A stretch of DNA of 64,000 nt from Leptospira sp. WS92.C1 (GCF_040833975.1 NZ_CP162130.1:248001-312000); one strand, 5' to 3'; positions 1 through 11,595 are shown, counted from the first letter of the stretch. Numbers and translations are program-made. Notes: generated from the letters alone by a model not told the origin.

Positions 1-197
1 TTCCAAAGGAGTTTTGTTTCGGGATGCGGGTTTGTAAATATAGGAATGATAATCATCCATCAGCATTGCGAAAATCGGAGACTTTGCTTTAAAATAATTG
101 AAAGTGCTTTTTCTAGAAAAACTAACTTGAATTTACTCTCCCCTAATTCAATATAATCCTCAGCACTTTGGAAATATACGAATTTCTTGACTATTTC

Positions 198-204
198 GTT
201 AGGC
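198..204 (+). repeat. Integron-type core motif GTTAGGC (left boundary of cassette)
   Basis: GTTAGGC matches the right-hand core consensus GTTRRRY of integron attC sites. The same heptamer recurs at 1327-1333, just after the gene that lies between them. The gene starts 30 bp past this motif, a spacing typical of integron cassettes. I could not recognise the rest of an attC palindrome to its left, so the boundary rests on the core motif and spacing only. Confidence 0.4.
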
Positions 205-233
205 GCCATGCCAAATACTAAGAGAATAATGTA

Positions 234-1175
234 ATGCCACTTTTTCAACGAGATAAATTAAAATTAACCCTTGTAAAGCCAGCAAGGTTTTTAAGTGAAA
301 AGGAGCTCCAAGGACTAATTGAAAATAATTTAGAAACTGTATTTGACTGTAAATTAATAGCGACCGAATTTTCTACAGGACCGATACATAGCGGCAGAAT
401 CGATACTCTTGCAATTTCAGAAGATGATAATCCGGTAATAATTGAATATAAGGTTGTAGAAAGCTCACAACTTATCAACCAAAGTTTGTATTATTTGAGT
501 TGGATCAGTGATCATAAAGGTGATTTTGAAATCGCTGTTCAAAAAGCATTCCCAAAAGATAAATGTACTGTAGATTGGAGTAGTATTAGAGTAATTTGCA
601 TAGCTCCTGAATACAAGAAATATGATCTACATGCTGTCCAGGTAATGGGTTCGAATATTGAATTATGGCAATATAGGTATTATGAAAATGGGATTGTATT
701 TTTCGAAGAAATATTTAAAAAGTCATCCTCAGTTTCGCCTAATGACAATCTATCTGGTAAAAATCCCGTCATGGTTGAGGCGGGCAAGAAAGCAGCGATT
801 ACAAAAGCAACAGGAGTATATAATTTTGAGCAGCATATCAATAAAATAGAACAAAATAAGCGTCATCTTGTAACAACTATTCAAGAATTTATAATGAACT
901 TAAGTGAATCCATTGAAGAATCGCCAAAAAAACTATATGTGGCGTATAAAGTAAGTCAAAATTTTGTATGTATGGAAGTTGGCAAGTCCAAAGTGCTGCT
1001 GTTTTTAAAAATTAAGCCATCGTCATTACTAAACATGCCTAAAAATGGTAGAGATGTCACGAATATTGGTCACTTTGGAACTGGTGATCTAGAATTAACT
1101 ATTCAAACTGAACAGGACATTGATATTTCTAAAGAATACATTCAAATAGCCTATAACAACATTGGAGGCAATTGA
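234..1175 (+). CDS. DUF5655 protein with PD-(D/E)XK nuclease-like N-terminal domain
   Basis: A 313-residue protein. Residues about 20-130 carry a nuclease-like pattern: E30, D57 (GRIDTLAI), E71-x-K73 (IIEYK) and Q83 (INQSLYY), spaced as in PD-(D/E)XK folds of the type often seen in uncharacterised bacterial proteins. Residues about 195-310 resemble DUF5655 (VYNFEQHI, then a C-terminal GDLELTI segment), a domain of unknown function. No signal peptide or membrane segment is seen. The gene is AT-richer than the housekeeping genes of the window, sits alone between two GTTAGGC motifs and ends 12 bp before a large inverted repeat, so it looks like a mobile cassette. The nuclease fold is inferred; no substrate is known. 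Start ATG at 234 lies 9 bp after a purine-rich stretch. Confidence 0.85.
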   Translation: MPLFQRDKLKLTLVKPARFLSEKELQGLIENNLETVFDCKLIATEFSTGPIHSGRIDTLAISEDDNPVIIEYKVVESSQLINQSLYYLSWISDHKGDFEIAVQKAFPKDKCTVDWSSIRVICIAPEYKKYDLHAVQVMGSNIELWQYRYYENGIVFFEEIFKKSSSVSPNDNLSGKNPVMVEAGKKAAITKATGVYNFEQHINKIEQNKRHLVTTIQEFIMNLSESIEESPKKLYVAYKVSQNFVCMEVGKSKVLLFLKIKPSSLLNMPKNGRDVTNIGHFGTGDLELTIQTEQDIDISKEYIQIAYNNIGGN

Positions 1176-1186
1176 AGATCGGCACG

Positions 1187-1334
1187 GCGCAGAACAGATT
1201 TTTCCCGCTCCGCGCCTGTTCGGCACTACGGGGCTTCGCCCACACTGCCCTTTGGCACGCTTTTTGCCTCGGTCCACGATTTTGAGGAATCAGGCAAAAA
1301 GCGCGCCAAGTCGGGAAAAATCGGACGTTAGGCG
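1187..1334 (+). repeat. attC-like nested inverted repeat downstream of the cassette gene
   Basis: A GC-rich, imperfectly palindromic stretch of about 148 bp. The outer arms are 1197-1207 and 1312-1322 (GATTTTTCCCG with its exact complement). The inner arms are 1254-1269 and 1292-1307 (15 of 16 pair). A small GGGC-TTCG-CCC type hairpin lies near 1231-1241. The right end has the core GTTAGGC (1327-1333). The left end has the degenerate partner GCAGAAC (1189-1195; consensus RYYYAAC). This order after a gene is how attC sites are built. No integrase gene is in the window. Confidence 0.5.
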
Positions 1335-1349
1335 TAATCATCCAAATCG

Positions 1350-1411
1350 ATGAATTTTAAGAAAATTAAATCAATTGCTAAAAACGGGGACTACGAAGGC
1401 CCTCTTATGTA
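1350..1411 (+). pseudogene. Start of a second cassette-like gene, cut by IS66
   Basis: An ATG at 1350 lies 17 bp after the second GTTAGGC core and opens a frame reading MNFKKIKSIAKNGDYEGPLM. It stops at the very edge of the IS66 element, where the IS end supplies TAA. The position and the Lys-rich start are what one would expect of another cassette gene interrupted after 20 codons. I did not find a convincing continuation on the far side of the IS (after 3694). The product is unknown. Confidence 0.35.
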
Positions 1412-1416
1412 AGCGC

Positions 1417-2968
<1,552 letters not shown>

Positions 2969-3010
2969 GATGATGAAGTTTTAATCTTCAGAAAGTTTTA
3001 GTCAATCCTT

Positions 3011-3358
3011 TCAGCTTACTTTCTGATATTTTAGTTTCTTGTGTTCCTTGAAAAAATCGATCCCATTCAATAGCCAATGAAATCTTTCCACGGGAATCTT
3101 TCTTACTTCTTCTTCCGTATTCGGCCAGGGGAATTTACTTTCTTCCAATCTCTTCTGCCAGAGGCAAAATCCGCTCTTGTCCCAATAGAGCATTTTCAGT
3201 TTATCTTTCTTGCGATTACAAAAGAGAAAAACGCTTTCTGAGAATATATCCTTTTTCATTCGATTCTCTACGATTATCGCAAGTGTATTGATCGACTTTC
3301 TTAAATCTGTGACTCCAGGTCTCAAATACACTTTTCTGTTACCGGGATTTAGTTCCAT
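3011..3358 (-). CDS. tnpB: IS66 accessory protein TnpB
   Basis: A 115-residue IS66 Orf2 protein. It has the family signature near the N-terminus (VYLRPGVTDLRKSI), a FLFCNRKKDKLKML core and WDKSGFCLW, then a C-terminal LNGIDFF. Length is normal for the family (about 115). It overlaps the 3' end of tnpA by about 10 bp and is followed by tnpC after about 40 bp, so the three are co-transcribed on the minus strand. TnpB is needed for transposition of IS66 elements, but its exact biochemical role is not well defined. The gene appears intact. Confidence 0.9.
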   Translation of the reverse strand: MELNPGNRKVYLRPGVTDLRKSINTLAIIVENRMKKDIFSESVFLFCNRKKDKLKMLYWDKSGFCLWQKRLEESKFPWPNTEEEVRKIPVERFHWLLNGIDFFKEHKKLKYQKVS

Positions 3359-3636
3359 ATGCCAAGACTAAATCGAAGGTTTACTTGCAGCGAAGCCTTG
3401 CCAGACGAATCTATTTTTAGTGTCAAAAATTCAGACCCGAAAGGAGAGCTAACGTTTACAAAAGAATTAGGAACTTCCACAAACCCGTCTTTGTCCTGAT
3501 TTTTAATTCGTCTCTCCCAATGGTAGCGAAACGTTGTATATTTGAGTCGCCTTTCTTTACAATACTGAGGTTGGGAAAGGCCGCTTTTTGAAAATGCCTC
3601 AAACTCTTTTTGCCAATCGACAGTCGGTTTTTTCAT
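3349..3636 (-). CDS. tnpA: IS66 accessory protein TnpA
   Basis: A protein of about 95 residues at the 5' end of the IS66 operon. The N-terminal part (WQKEFEAFSKSGLSQPQYC, then TTFRYHWER) is the helix-turn-helix-like segment typical of IS66 Orf1. The C-terminal half (residues 45-95) is variable. I chose the ATG at 3636; a TTG one codon upstream is the alternative. The stop lies inside the start of tnpB, a usual translational coupling in this family. It appears intact. Confidence 0.85.
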   Translation of the reverse strand: MKKPTVDWQKEFEAFSKSGLSQPQYCKERRLKYTTFRYHWERRIKNQDKDGFVEVPNSFVNVSSPFGSEFLTLKIDSSGKASLQVNLRFSLGIWN

Positions 3637-3833
3637 CAAAAGGAGTTTAACAGATTTTTACGGTAGCGAAAGGTGGGCTTGATTGGGCGGTTACTCATAA
3701 ATCACGGTTGTTGCTTTTATAATATTAATTTTTGCTAAAAATAGCATGAGATAATCAATTCTCCGCTCCAAAAATCAAAGTAGAATTTCTGTAGAATGAT
3801 GAGCAAACATTGGATTCTTTTATTTTGTAGACT

Positions 3834-3916
3834 AAGAGTTTGTCGTAAAATCTAAGCGAAAGAGAAAAGCGGATGAGACATTGAACGAATGTGAAGCAGT
3901 TTTAGGACAAACTCTT
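3834..3916. repeat. 83-bp MITE-like element with 17-bp terminal inverted repeats
   Basis: AAGAGTTTGTCGTAAAA (3834-3850) faces TTTTAGGACAAACTCTT (3900-3916). The second is the complement of the first with one mismatch. The 49 bp between have no coding potential. It lies downstream of both the IS66 end and the 3' end of the next gene. The structure fits a non-autonomous element or an IS remnant. I could not identify a parent element. Confidence 0.5.
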
Positions 3917-3954
3917 CAACTTAGAATCCTGAATGCTTTTGTTTCTTGGATATT

Positions 3955-5082
3955 TTAAGGATTGATCAAATAATAGGATAAAATGCCGTGAAAGGTTTCC
4001 GTTGATCCCGGAGGAAGCTCTTTGCCCGGGCAGGATAAATTCAAATTCGCCAACGAATAGATTTGATACGGTTTTGCAAAAAACAAACGAATAAAGAATC
4101 GAAGAACCGAAGATATATTGGAAAGCACGTTGATACTTCCCACCGATTGTTTGCGGACGATTTCGGCGTGACATCCGTCTTCAAAATAAATTTTTTCACG
4201 AAGAGGGAGTTCGTATCCCGAGAACGGTTCCTTACTCGATTCTACAACTTCAAATTTTGTGATCTTACCGGTGAGGACTGTCTTTCCTTCCGAATTTAAC
4301 AATGCCACGGTTCGAAAATAACCGCCTGGAAACGAATCGTTTCCGAGAAACCCCCCGGTATAAAAACGAAATTCTTTCGCATTGATGGAGCGAAACAATT
4401 CCCATCTTCGACTGTATTTGTAAACCTCATAGTTCGTAAGAAGATGTTCCAATCCACCTGTGCCAAGTAAGTCTTTCTTTTTTCCGTCTTGAATGATATA
4501 TCCCCATGCGGATTGAAAAGAGTATGCCATGTCGGCTTGTACAAATCCTCCGGGATCTTTTACGGGATATTTTCCACCCGAAAGTGAAACTCCCTGTTTT
4601 AGATCCGATTTGAAAGATAAGAATAATTTAATATTCTTCATTTCTTGTTGGACTTCTATTCCCTTTTCATTGAGAGACATATGATTGTTTTCGATCTTCA
4701 AATCGAACTTCCCTTTTTCTGCGGTCAATTCTTTCGAAGAAAATTCCTTTGTGATAAACTGAGTTCCTTCGCCCACGGTATGAATGACCAAACTGATTCC
4801 GCAGTTTTTCGTGCCGGGACCGAGGTTGCTGACTAAGAAGGTCGCATAGATATAAGTTTTGTCGTCTTTATACGAATAATTCCAGGCTTGAAAATATCCC
4901 TCTTGTGTATGAGGCTGATACGAATACTCTCGCAAACCGACCTTTTTAAGAATTGCCGAATCTTGACTTTTTAGATTGGAACTCGGAAAAAGAAAGTTCG
5001 CCAAAAGAAGAAAACAGATCCATGTTTTGTGAGGAGACAAAATATCTTTGAAACGATTTTCCGAATTTGATAGGCCTGCCAT
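3955..5082 (-). CDS. Exported protein, possibly lipocalin-like (AttH/Svf1 or tocopherol-cyclase-like)
   Basis: About 375 residues from ATG at 5082. The open frame extends upstream to 5283, but the N-terminal segment from 5082 fits a secreted protein: HKTWICFLLLANFLFPSS is a hydrophobic signal-like stretch. The rest is rich in beta-strand patterns with AWNYSYKDDKTYIYATFLVS near the start and repeated aromatic/Gly motifs (FQSAWGYII, FYTGGFLGND, GGYFRT). That pattern reminds me of lipocalin-like families such as AttH/Svf1, but the match is weak. It is downstream of, and probably co-transcribed with, the small gene at 5115-5534. The function is unknown. Confidence 0.7.
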   Translation of the reverse strand: MAGLSNSENRFKDILSPHKTWICFLLLANFLFPSSNLKSQDSAILKKVGLREYSYQPHTQEGYFQAWNYSYKDDKTYIYATFLVSNLGPGTKNCGISLVIHTVGEGTQFITKEFSSKELTAEKGKFDLKIENNHMSLNEKGIEVQQEMKNIKLFLSFKSDLKQGVSLSGGKYPVKDPGGFVQADMAYSFQSAWGYIIQDGKKKDLLGTGGLEHLLTNYEVYKYSRRWELFRSINAKEFRFYTGGFLGNDSFPGGYFRTVALLNSEGKTVLTGKITKFEVVESSKEPFSGYELPLREKIYFEDGCHAEIVRKQSVGSINVLSNISSVLRFFIRLFFAKPYQIYSLANLNLSCPGKELPPGSTETFHGILSYYLINP

Positions 5083-5114
5083 GCGAAAGATCCTTATACC
5101 CGGGAAAAAAATGA

Positions 5115-5534
5115 TCAAGCAGAATCTTGCGATGAAAAAGTTTTCGTCTCCTCTCGTTTTGCAAAGACACAGTCTTTTCTGTATAAATCCGAAATACAGA
5201 CGATTTTGAATACAGGATGATCGGTTTTTCCTTCTAATATAAACCGTTCTCTTTCCTCCTGGATTCCGTCGATATGAATCCAAGAGTCGTATTTGTTTTC
5301 GATCTTCAAAAAGATCAGAAAATCGTGGTCTCCGATTTTTTTTAAAAATACTTCGAAGTTTTGAAAATCCTTCTTTTCCAATCGGATTCTCATTTTTTGA
5401 GAACCATTGAGTTTGCGAATCGTGGTTTTCGATCTATAAAACCCGTTCAATACGGAAACGATCCTACGAAATTCTTCCTTTCTCGTAATCAATTTCATCC
5501 ATACCTCCTCATTCAAATTGTGAGCATCGTTCAT
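5115..5534 (-). CDS. Hypothetical protein, 139 residues
   Basis: The start at 5534 has a good ribosome binding site (GGAGAGG eight bases upstream). The protein is charged, without signal or membrane segment. It has an N-terminal helical part (MKLITRKEEFRRIVSVLN), then alternating strand-like segments (FEVFLKKIGDHDFLIFLKIE, WIHIDGI). The topology could be a small beta-barrel such as a PilZ-like domain, but the RxxxR/DxSxxG motifs of PilZ are not visible, so I do not assign it. The next gene on the same strand begins about 30 bp after its stop, suggesting an operon. Confidence 0.6.
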   Translation of the reverse strand: MNDAHNLNEEVWMKLITRKEEFRRIVSVLNGFYRSKTTIRKLNGSQKMRIRLEKKDFQNFEVFLKKIGDHDFLIFLKIENKYDSWIHIDGIQEERERFILEGKTDHPVFKIVCISDLYRKDCVFAKREETKTFSSQDSA

Positions 5535-5748
5535 CGTCTGTACCTCTCCGTAAAGAAGCGGTTTCTCGGAATTTTCGAGGGGTCGGTTTAATCTCGATTT
5601 TTTCTCAAAACGGAATAAAAAAGTAAGATATGGGCCCTAAAGAAGGATAAAATCAGCTCCGGGAAATTTTAGTTTTCCTCTTTGAAGCGCCTTCTTTTAA
5701 TAAATCTTGCTAAAAAATGGAAAATCAAAATAGTATCATTCAAGAACT

Positions 5749-6324
5749 ATGGAATCCGATTTACTGAGAATATTTTGGACAGAAAAGATCAAGCTGACTC
5801 AATATATCATCCAGACCACCCAACATTTAAGTTCCAATCAGCTTGATTTTTCTTTGAAATCGAAAGAATCCGTTCGATCATTCCTACAAGCCATGGTCGC
5901 CGGTGATTTTTTGCTTCGGGTCTCGCTTCCGATCTCCATCGGTATCAGCTCCATTCTTCCGATTGCGAGACAATCCGAAGAGGGGATCGAAAAAGACCTG
6001 GTTCGTTTTCGGGATCAATTCGGTTCCCCGGCTCTGCCGATCCATCTGAAAGATGTGATTACGCAAAGCGCCGAAGAGCTTTTTTTTGAGGATTGTAATC
6101 CGGAGCTAAAACCGCTTTTTATCAGGTGGAAACGAATTCTTGTGCGTTTGGAAAAAACGATTCGCGGTTTGAATCGGAAGGATTCCTTAAAATATCGTTA
6201 TTTTTCGGTGATTGGGATCGTATCCTTGCCTGTGGCGATCAACTATTTCGAGATGCAAAATCTTGCCTGGCTTAGAAACGGGATCATGAAAATCACGGAA
6301 GATCCGAAATTTCCTTCTCAATAA
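5749..6324 (+). CDS. Hypothetical protein, 191 residues
   Basis: An all-helical-looking soluble protein: [16 protein letters not shown] at the N-terminus, [22 protein letters not shown] in the middle and [19 protein letters not shown] near the C-terminus. The helical pattern is loosely reminiscent of DinB-like four-helix bundles, but the metal-binding histidines are absent. There is no signal peptide. It stands about 60 bp upstream of icd on the same strand, so it may share a transcript with it, although icd has its own good ribosome binding site (AAAGGAGAATTC). I do not recognise the family. Confidence 0.6.
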   Translation: MESDLLRIFWTEKIKLTQYIIQTTQHLSSNQLDFSLKSKESVRSFLQAMVAGDFLLRVSLPISIGISSILPIARQSEEGIEKDLVRFRDQFGSPALPIHLKDVITQSAEELFFEDCNPELKPLFIRWKRILVRLEKTIRGLNRKDSLKYRYFSVIGIVSLPVAINYFEMQNLAWLRNGIMKITEDPKFPSQ

Positions 6325-6371
6325 ACTTTAAAACAGAATCATATTCGATTATTCTATCAACGCAAAATTTA

Positions 6372-7580
<1,209 letters not shown>

Positions 7581-7593
7581 CAGATTCCAATCG

Positions 7594-7627
7594 AAATTCC
7601 CGGTCGTAAAAAGGTCGGGAATTTTTT
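7594..7627 (+). terminator. Rho-independent terminator of icd
   Basis: AAATTCCCG (7594-7602) pairs with CGGGAATTT (7616-7624) across a 13-nt loop and runs into a T stretch. It lies 13 bp after the icd stop and just before the next start codon. Confidence 0.85.
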
Positions 7628-7637
7628 AGATAAAACC

Positions 7638-8306
7638 ATGAAACTCAGGAACATTCTCCGGCAACCAAAAGAATTTCAAAGGGCGGAATCGTTTGTAGTT
7701 TTTGTTTTATTCTTTTTATACTTGCCTCTCTTTTCTCAAAAATCTCCGAAAGAACCTACCTTACCTACCGAACCGACGATCAACGGAGAATCACGCAATC
7801 CGAGAGGGGAATCCGGAAAACAAACCGGAACCGGTGTGGACGAAAAGGGTGAAAAAAAGGTAAAAGTGATTTTATGCGATGGTCGGGAGGTCGAAGGTTT
7901 TTGGAAAAATCCGCCTTTGGAATTTAAGTTTAAACATAAAAAAAATAGCATCACATATTCAAAATCTTTAAAATTAGAAGAAATCTCCAAGTTCAAAATC
8001 GTTTCTTGGAAATTAAAAGCGGGAAACAAACGAAAAGAGGGAACCCCTTACAAGGCCGAACCGTATCAGATTCAGATGATTTCTTTTTCGGGAGAATCGT
8101 TTCAGAAAGAGCCTTCGGAGACCGGAGAAATTCAACGGATTTTGTTTAACAATCAGTTTGGAGACGCGACTTTGTTTTTTTATTGGAACGATCTTCAGTA
8201 TGAAAACAATCAATGGTTTTCCGGTTTAAAACCTTTTTTAGGGGAATACAGAACGGATTGTCACGCTGATGTGATTCGTGAAATCCAATTTCCGACTATA
8301 AATTAG
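7638..8306 (+). CDS. Hypothetical exported protein, 222 residues
   Basis: Residues about 18-34 ([17 protein letters not shown]) form a signal peptide or N-terminal anchor. A Pro/Thr/Gly-rich linker follows (residues 35-70), then a domain beginning [16 protein letters not shown], suggestive of a small beta fold. The C-terminal part has aromatic residues and a single late Cys (YRTDCHADV). The gene starts 10 bp after the icd terminator and overlaps the stop of the convergent response-regulator gene by 3-4 bp. No family recognised. Confidence 0.65.
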   Translation: MKLRNILRQPKEFQRAESFVVFVLFFLYLPLFSQKSPKEPTLPTEPTINGESRNPRGESGKQTGTGVDEKGEKKVKVILCDGREVEGFWKNPPLEFKFKHKKNSITYSKSLKLEEISKFKIVSWKLKAGNKRKEGTPYKAEPYQIQMISFSGESFQKEPSETGEIQRILFNNQFGDATLFFYWNDLQYENNQWFSGLKPFLGEYRTDCHADVIREIQFPTIN

Positions 8307-9085
8307 ATTTTTTGAATGTATTCTAAAATAATTCTTTCCGAATACGGTTTGGAAAGAACGTGAACGTTTTTTTGTAGGGAGGATTCGTTTAATCCGTCGT
8401 TTTCTTCCAGACCCGTAATGACGGCGATGGGAATCGTGTCATACTGTTTTTGTCCTCGGATCGTTTTCAACAGTTCTTCCCCTGAAAAATGCGGCATGAT
8501 CCAATCCGTTAGAATGCAGGAGACTTTCTCTTTTCCGGATAAAAGAAATTCGTAAGCTTTTTTCCCTTCCGTAAACGCCTCGAATTTATACCCGTTTTTC
8601 TTTAAAATTTTTCCGAGAAGAAGCAGATTGAGTTCGGAATCGTCCACAATCAAAATCTTTCCTGTTATTGTAGAATTGAACATCGGCGCGGCTTCCTGTC
8701 CGTATGCGAGTTCTATGATTTCTTTGATGACACCTTTGAATTCTTCGATATGTGACGGTTTGGGAAAGATCTGATCAAATCCGAATTCTTTAGATTTCGT
8801 TTTGTTTGATTCGATATCGCCGGATGTAATCAGATAGATTTTAGAATTTTTACAGGCGCTTGGTCGATCGTTTCTTAAACTGTTTCGAATATTTTTACAT
8901 ACCGTAAATCCGTCGGCATCCGGAAGAATCATTCCTATCGTGATCAAATCAAAAAATTCCTTAAAAGCAAGATCGAGTCCTTCTTTTGCAGAACCTGCCT
9001 CTACGATCTGAAAGTCTTCCGAAGGAAAAAAAGAGGAAATGATTTTTCGAACCGTTGCTCCGGAATCTAATACGAGAACTTTCAA
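8303..9085 (-). CDS. Double receiver-domain response regulator
   Basis: 260 residues made of two CheY-like domains and no output domain. The second (about 142-258) is canonical: acidic pair in ILIVDDS (D148, D149), phospho-acceptor D194 in LTDWIMP, Thr in AVITG, Lys in LSKPY. The first (about 1-115) keeps LVLDSG, ITSGD and PKP, but the phospho-acceptor position is Gly (ITIGMILP, about residue 51), so it is probably not phosphorylated. The start overlaps the stop of the upstream gene by 4 bp (ATGA type), indicating coupling. It may act as a phosphate shuttle or a protein-interaction module. Confidence 0.9.
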   Translation of the reverse strand: MKVLVLDSGATVRKIISSFFPSEDFQIVEAGSAKEGLDLAFKEFFDLITIGMILPDADGFTVCKNIRNSLRNDRPSACKNSKIYLITSGDIESNKTKSKEFGFDQIFPKPSHIEEFKGVIKEIIELAYGQEAAPMFNSTITGKILIVDDSELNLLLLGKILKKNGYKFEAFTEGKKAYEFLLSGKEKVSCILTDWIMPHFSGEELLKTIRGQKQYDTIPIAVITGLEENDGLNESSLQKNVHVLSKPYSERIILEYIQKI

Positions 9086-9471
9086 GTTATGATCTCTTTT
9101 GTGTTGATTTCTGAAATGCGTTCTTCGTATGTCTCAACCGATTTTTTAAATTCTTCTAAAATTTGTTTTCGATTTTCGATCGTTTGCCCGTCTGGTTTTG
9201 TCCACACGAGTTCATCGGAAGAATTCGAATTCAAACTGAGATAATAGATCGGCGACGCGTTTGAGGAAAATCGGGAATCGGAGGGAATTACCGTAAAGGA
9301 TCCAAAAATTGAAAAAACGGATTTATATGTTTTGCCTCGGTATAAAATTTGATAAGTTCGGGGCCATTCTTCGAGGTTTGATTTTGGTTCCAATGAAAAT
9401 TCTTGATTTAGAATTTCGATCAGCGATTCGGTTTGTCCGATTCTGAATTCAAAGGAGTTCAATTGATTCAT
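9082..9471 (-). CDS. Hypothetical protein, 129 residues
   Basis: A small soluble protein with no signal or membrane segment. The N-terminal helix ([15 protein letters not shown]) is followed by a strand-rich centre ([20 protein letters not shown]) and a charged C-terminal helix ([17 protein letters not shown]). It overlaps mazG upstream and the double-receiver gene downstream by 4 bp each, so the three genes are translationally coupled. No family recognised. Confidence 0.65.
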   Translation of the reverse strand: MNQLNSFEFRIGQTESLIEILNQEFSLEPKSNLEEWPRTYQILYRGKTYKSVFSIFGSFTVIPSDSRFSSNASPIYYLSLNSNSSDELVWTKPDGQTIENRKQILEEFKKSVETYEERISEINTKEIIT

Positions 9472-10283
9472 TTTTCTAACTCTTTAGCCTCGTTCCAAAA
9501 TCGATCCATTTCTTCTAAATTCGAATCGACTGGAGTTTTTCCCTGAACTTGCAATTTCTTTTCTACGTATTCAAATCTCTGTTTGAATTTTGCGTTTGTT
9601 CTTGTGAGCGCCGATTCCGCCGAAATTCCCAGATGTCTTCCGAGATTGACCAAACTAAATAGGATATCTCCAAATTCTTCTTCGACTCGGACTTGATTGG
9701 AGCCGTCGACCTTTGTCCTTCCGAATTCGACCAAAAATTCTTCCATCTCTTCTCTGACTTTTTCTTCCACGTCCGAAATCTTCTCCCAGTCAAATCCTAC
9801 CTTGGCGGCTTTTTTCTGGTATTTTTCCGCTTTTAAAAGAGAGGAAAAATTTTCGGGAACGTTTTCAAAAATAGACGAGAAACTCGGTTGCTTCTTTTCT
9901 TTATCTTTGATTTTTTCCCAATTTTCCACCACTTCTTGAGAAGAAGAAAGCGTAAGTTCTTCCGGACGAAAGACGTGCGGATGTCTGAAAACGAGCTTAT
10001 CCGAGATTCCTTTTGCTATGTCTCCTAAGTCAAAGGCGTTTCTTTCCTCCGCCAGTCTCGCGTGAAATACGACTTGGAATAGAAGGTCCCCCAATTCTTC
10101 TTTGAGAAGTTCGTCGTTCTTTTTTAAAATGGCTTCTATGACCTCTTGGGATTCTTCGATCAGATAGGGAACCAATGTCTGGTGATCCTGTTCTTTATCC
10201 CAAGGGCATCCGTTTTCTCCTCGAAGAGTTGCGGTTATTTCCCGGAGTCTGTTGATTTCATGATTGAGCGATTTTGCGGGCAT
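9468..10283 (-). CDS. mazG: Nucleoside triphosphate pyrophosphohydrolase MazG
   Basis: Hydrolyses (d)NTPs to monophosphates and pyrophosphate, a house-cleaning role. Two MazG domains are present. The first (about residues 5-110) has [26 protein letters not shown] and [14 protein letters not shown], with the EExxE and ExxD metal-binding motifs. The second (about 140-250) has [13 protein letters not shown] and [17 protein letters not shown] linker holds the family phrase VGFDW. I start at ATG 10283 ([11 protein letters not shown]); the frame is open to 10415 but the extra residues are not MazG-like. It heads a three-gene operon with the hypothetical and receiver genes. Confidence 0.93.
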   Translation of the reverse strand: MPAKSLNHEINRLREITATLRGENGCPWDKEQDHQTLVPYLIEESQEVIEAILKKNDELLKEELGDLLFQVVFHARLAEERNAFDLGDIAKGISDKLVFRHPHVFRPEELTLSSSQEVVENWEKIKDKEKKQPSFSSIFENVPENFSSLLKAEKYQKKAAKVGFDWEKISDVEEKVREEMEEFLVEFGRTKVDGSNQVRVEEEFGDILFSLVNLGRHLGISAESALTRTNAKFKQRFEYVEKKLQVQGKTPVDSNLEEMDRFWNEAKELEK

Positions 10284-10436
10284 TGGATATTCTCGTAAGG
10301 ATTGTGGAAATGGATTGTCTATTTTTTTTCCGAGCCATTTCGCCCGCACCCCTTTTCGGTGTGTTTTTAATAGGATTGGATTGACGGGAGGCGCAAAAAT
10401 AGGGTATAGTAACAAAAAATACTTTCTAGGCGCTCT

Positions 10437-10958
10437 ATGATACGTTCAAAAAGTCTTATTGTTCTTTCGCTCATTTTAATCGCGGTTGCAAGTCGTTATT
10501 TTCCGCACCCGGCTAATTTTACTCCGATTCTCGCTATTTCTCTTTTTGCAGGGGCTCACTTTGCTTCCAAAAAACTTTCTCTGGTTTTACCGATTTTTGC
10601 GCTTTTGATCGGTGATCTCATCATCGGAATCCACGCCTTGATGCCCGTTGTATACGGAATGTCTTTGCTTCTTGTGATCGCAGGTTGGGAACTGAGAAAA
10701 TCTTTGTCCATCGGAAAAATCGCTTTTTTTTCTTTAGGCGGATCTGTTGCCTTTTTTCTGGTTACCAACTTTTTTGTATGGCTCGGCGGCTACTATACTT
10801 TTGATTTCGGCGGACTGGTTCAGTGTTATATTATGGCAATTCCGTTTTTCCAAAATACACTTTTGGGAGATTTGTTTTACACAACGATTCTTTTCGGAGC
10901 GTTTGCTTTGATCGAAAAAGCGGGTTGGTTCAAATTAGCCCCCGTTTCCGTTAAATAA
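10437..10958 (+). CDS. DUF6580-family membrane protein, putative transporter component
   Basis: 173 residues with five or so hydrophobic helices: [62 protein letters not shown] and the C-terminal [15 protein letters not shown]. The [12 protein letters not shown] start and the GD(L/F)..G motif in the third helix match the DUF6580 (ECF-S-like) proteins; the substrate is unknown. It is divergent from mazG, with about 150 bp between, and is monocistronic. The inner membrane location is inferred from the helices. Confidence 0.75.
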   Translation: MIRSKSLIVLSLILIAVASRYFPHPANFTPILAISLFAGAHFASKKLSLVLPIFALLIGDLIIGIHALMPVVYGMSLLLVIAGWELRKSLSIGKIAFFSLGGSVAFFLVTNFFVWLGGYYTFDFGGLVQCYIMAIPFFQNTLLGDLFYTTILFGAFALIEKAGWFKLAPVSVK

Positions 10959-10975
10959 TTCGAACCTTCAAAAAT

Positions 10976-11014
10976 AATCATGCGGATAAGAGTTCGATTC
11001 TTATTTGCATGATT
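10976..11014. terminator. Hairpin after the DUF6580 gene
   Basis: AATCATGC (10976-10983) pairs with GCATGATT (11007-11014), with an inner stem ATAAGA/TTCTTAT. It starts 18 bp after the stop codon. There is no T run, so it may be a terminator-like or processing hairpin. The rest of the gap up to 11248 shows no other structure. Confidence 0.4.
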
Positions 11015-11248
11015 CTCATTCGTAATCTCTCAATAAAGTGAATTAAAAGTAGACAAACACCTTTTTGCTCAAAAAGAGTCCGCTTCGGCTTAGTTTTTTG
11101 TTTTGTAATGTATGAGAAATGTCCTGAGTTTTGTTTTGACTTGTGAATTTAATATTGAGATCGATTTGTTGGAAAGTTTGTGGCCATTGTTGAAAATCTG
11201 GAAACAAGAATTGAAATCGGATTCTTAGAAATTTCTAAAGGAAAAAAT

Positions 11249-11575
11249 ATGTCGGAACATTGGGACATTCGAATATCGGTATACGAACCGGATGAAGATA
11301 AACTCGACGATCTTTTTGAGTCGTTTACAAATATCGTCTATAAAGAATTTAAATTTCACGAACGAGAAGTCATAGCGGATATTTTAGGCGGAACTGAAAC
11401 AAATCCGTTACGTCTTTCTGCTTACAGCGTTTATTCTCCTTTGATAACTCGAGCCAACGAATGGAAAGTGGAAGCCCTAAACCTATTGAAAGAAAAATTA
11501 CACCAAATTGATCCTCATTGTCGGATTGAAATAGAGCTTAAAATTCCTGCCTGGATTCCGCCAGAAGAGTTGTAA
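11249..11575 (+). CDS. Hypothetical protein, 108 residues
   Basis: I start at ATG 11249 because AAAGGAAAAAAT immediately precedes it; the frame is open to a GTG at 11180 but has no ribosome binding site there. The small acidic protein begins MSEHWDIRISVYEPDEDKL and ends in PAWIPPEEL. The alternating pattern (WDIRISVYE, IEIELKIPAW) suggests a compact alpha/beta fold. No signal peptide and no recognised family. It is separated from both neighbours and convergent with the outer-membrane gene downstream. Confidence 0.6.
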   Translation: MSEHWDIRISVYEPDEDKLDDLFESFTNIVYKEFKFHEREVIADILGGTETNPLRLSAYSVYSPLITRANEWKVEALNLLKEKLHQIDPHCRIEIELKIPAWIPPEEL

Positions 11576-11595
11576 TCTTTGAATTGAAAAAGATT

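Noticed and set aside
60..248. Minus-strand 62-codon frame at the left edge
   Set aside because: It runs through the GTTAGGC core, has no ribosome binding site and no recognisable product.
5749..6324. DinB-family metalloenzyme
   Set aside because: Helical pattern is similar but the metal-binding histidine triad is absent.
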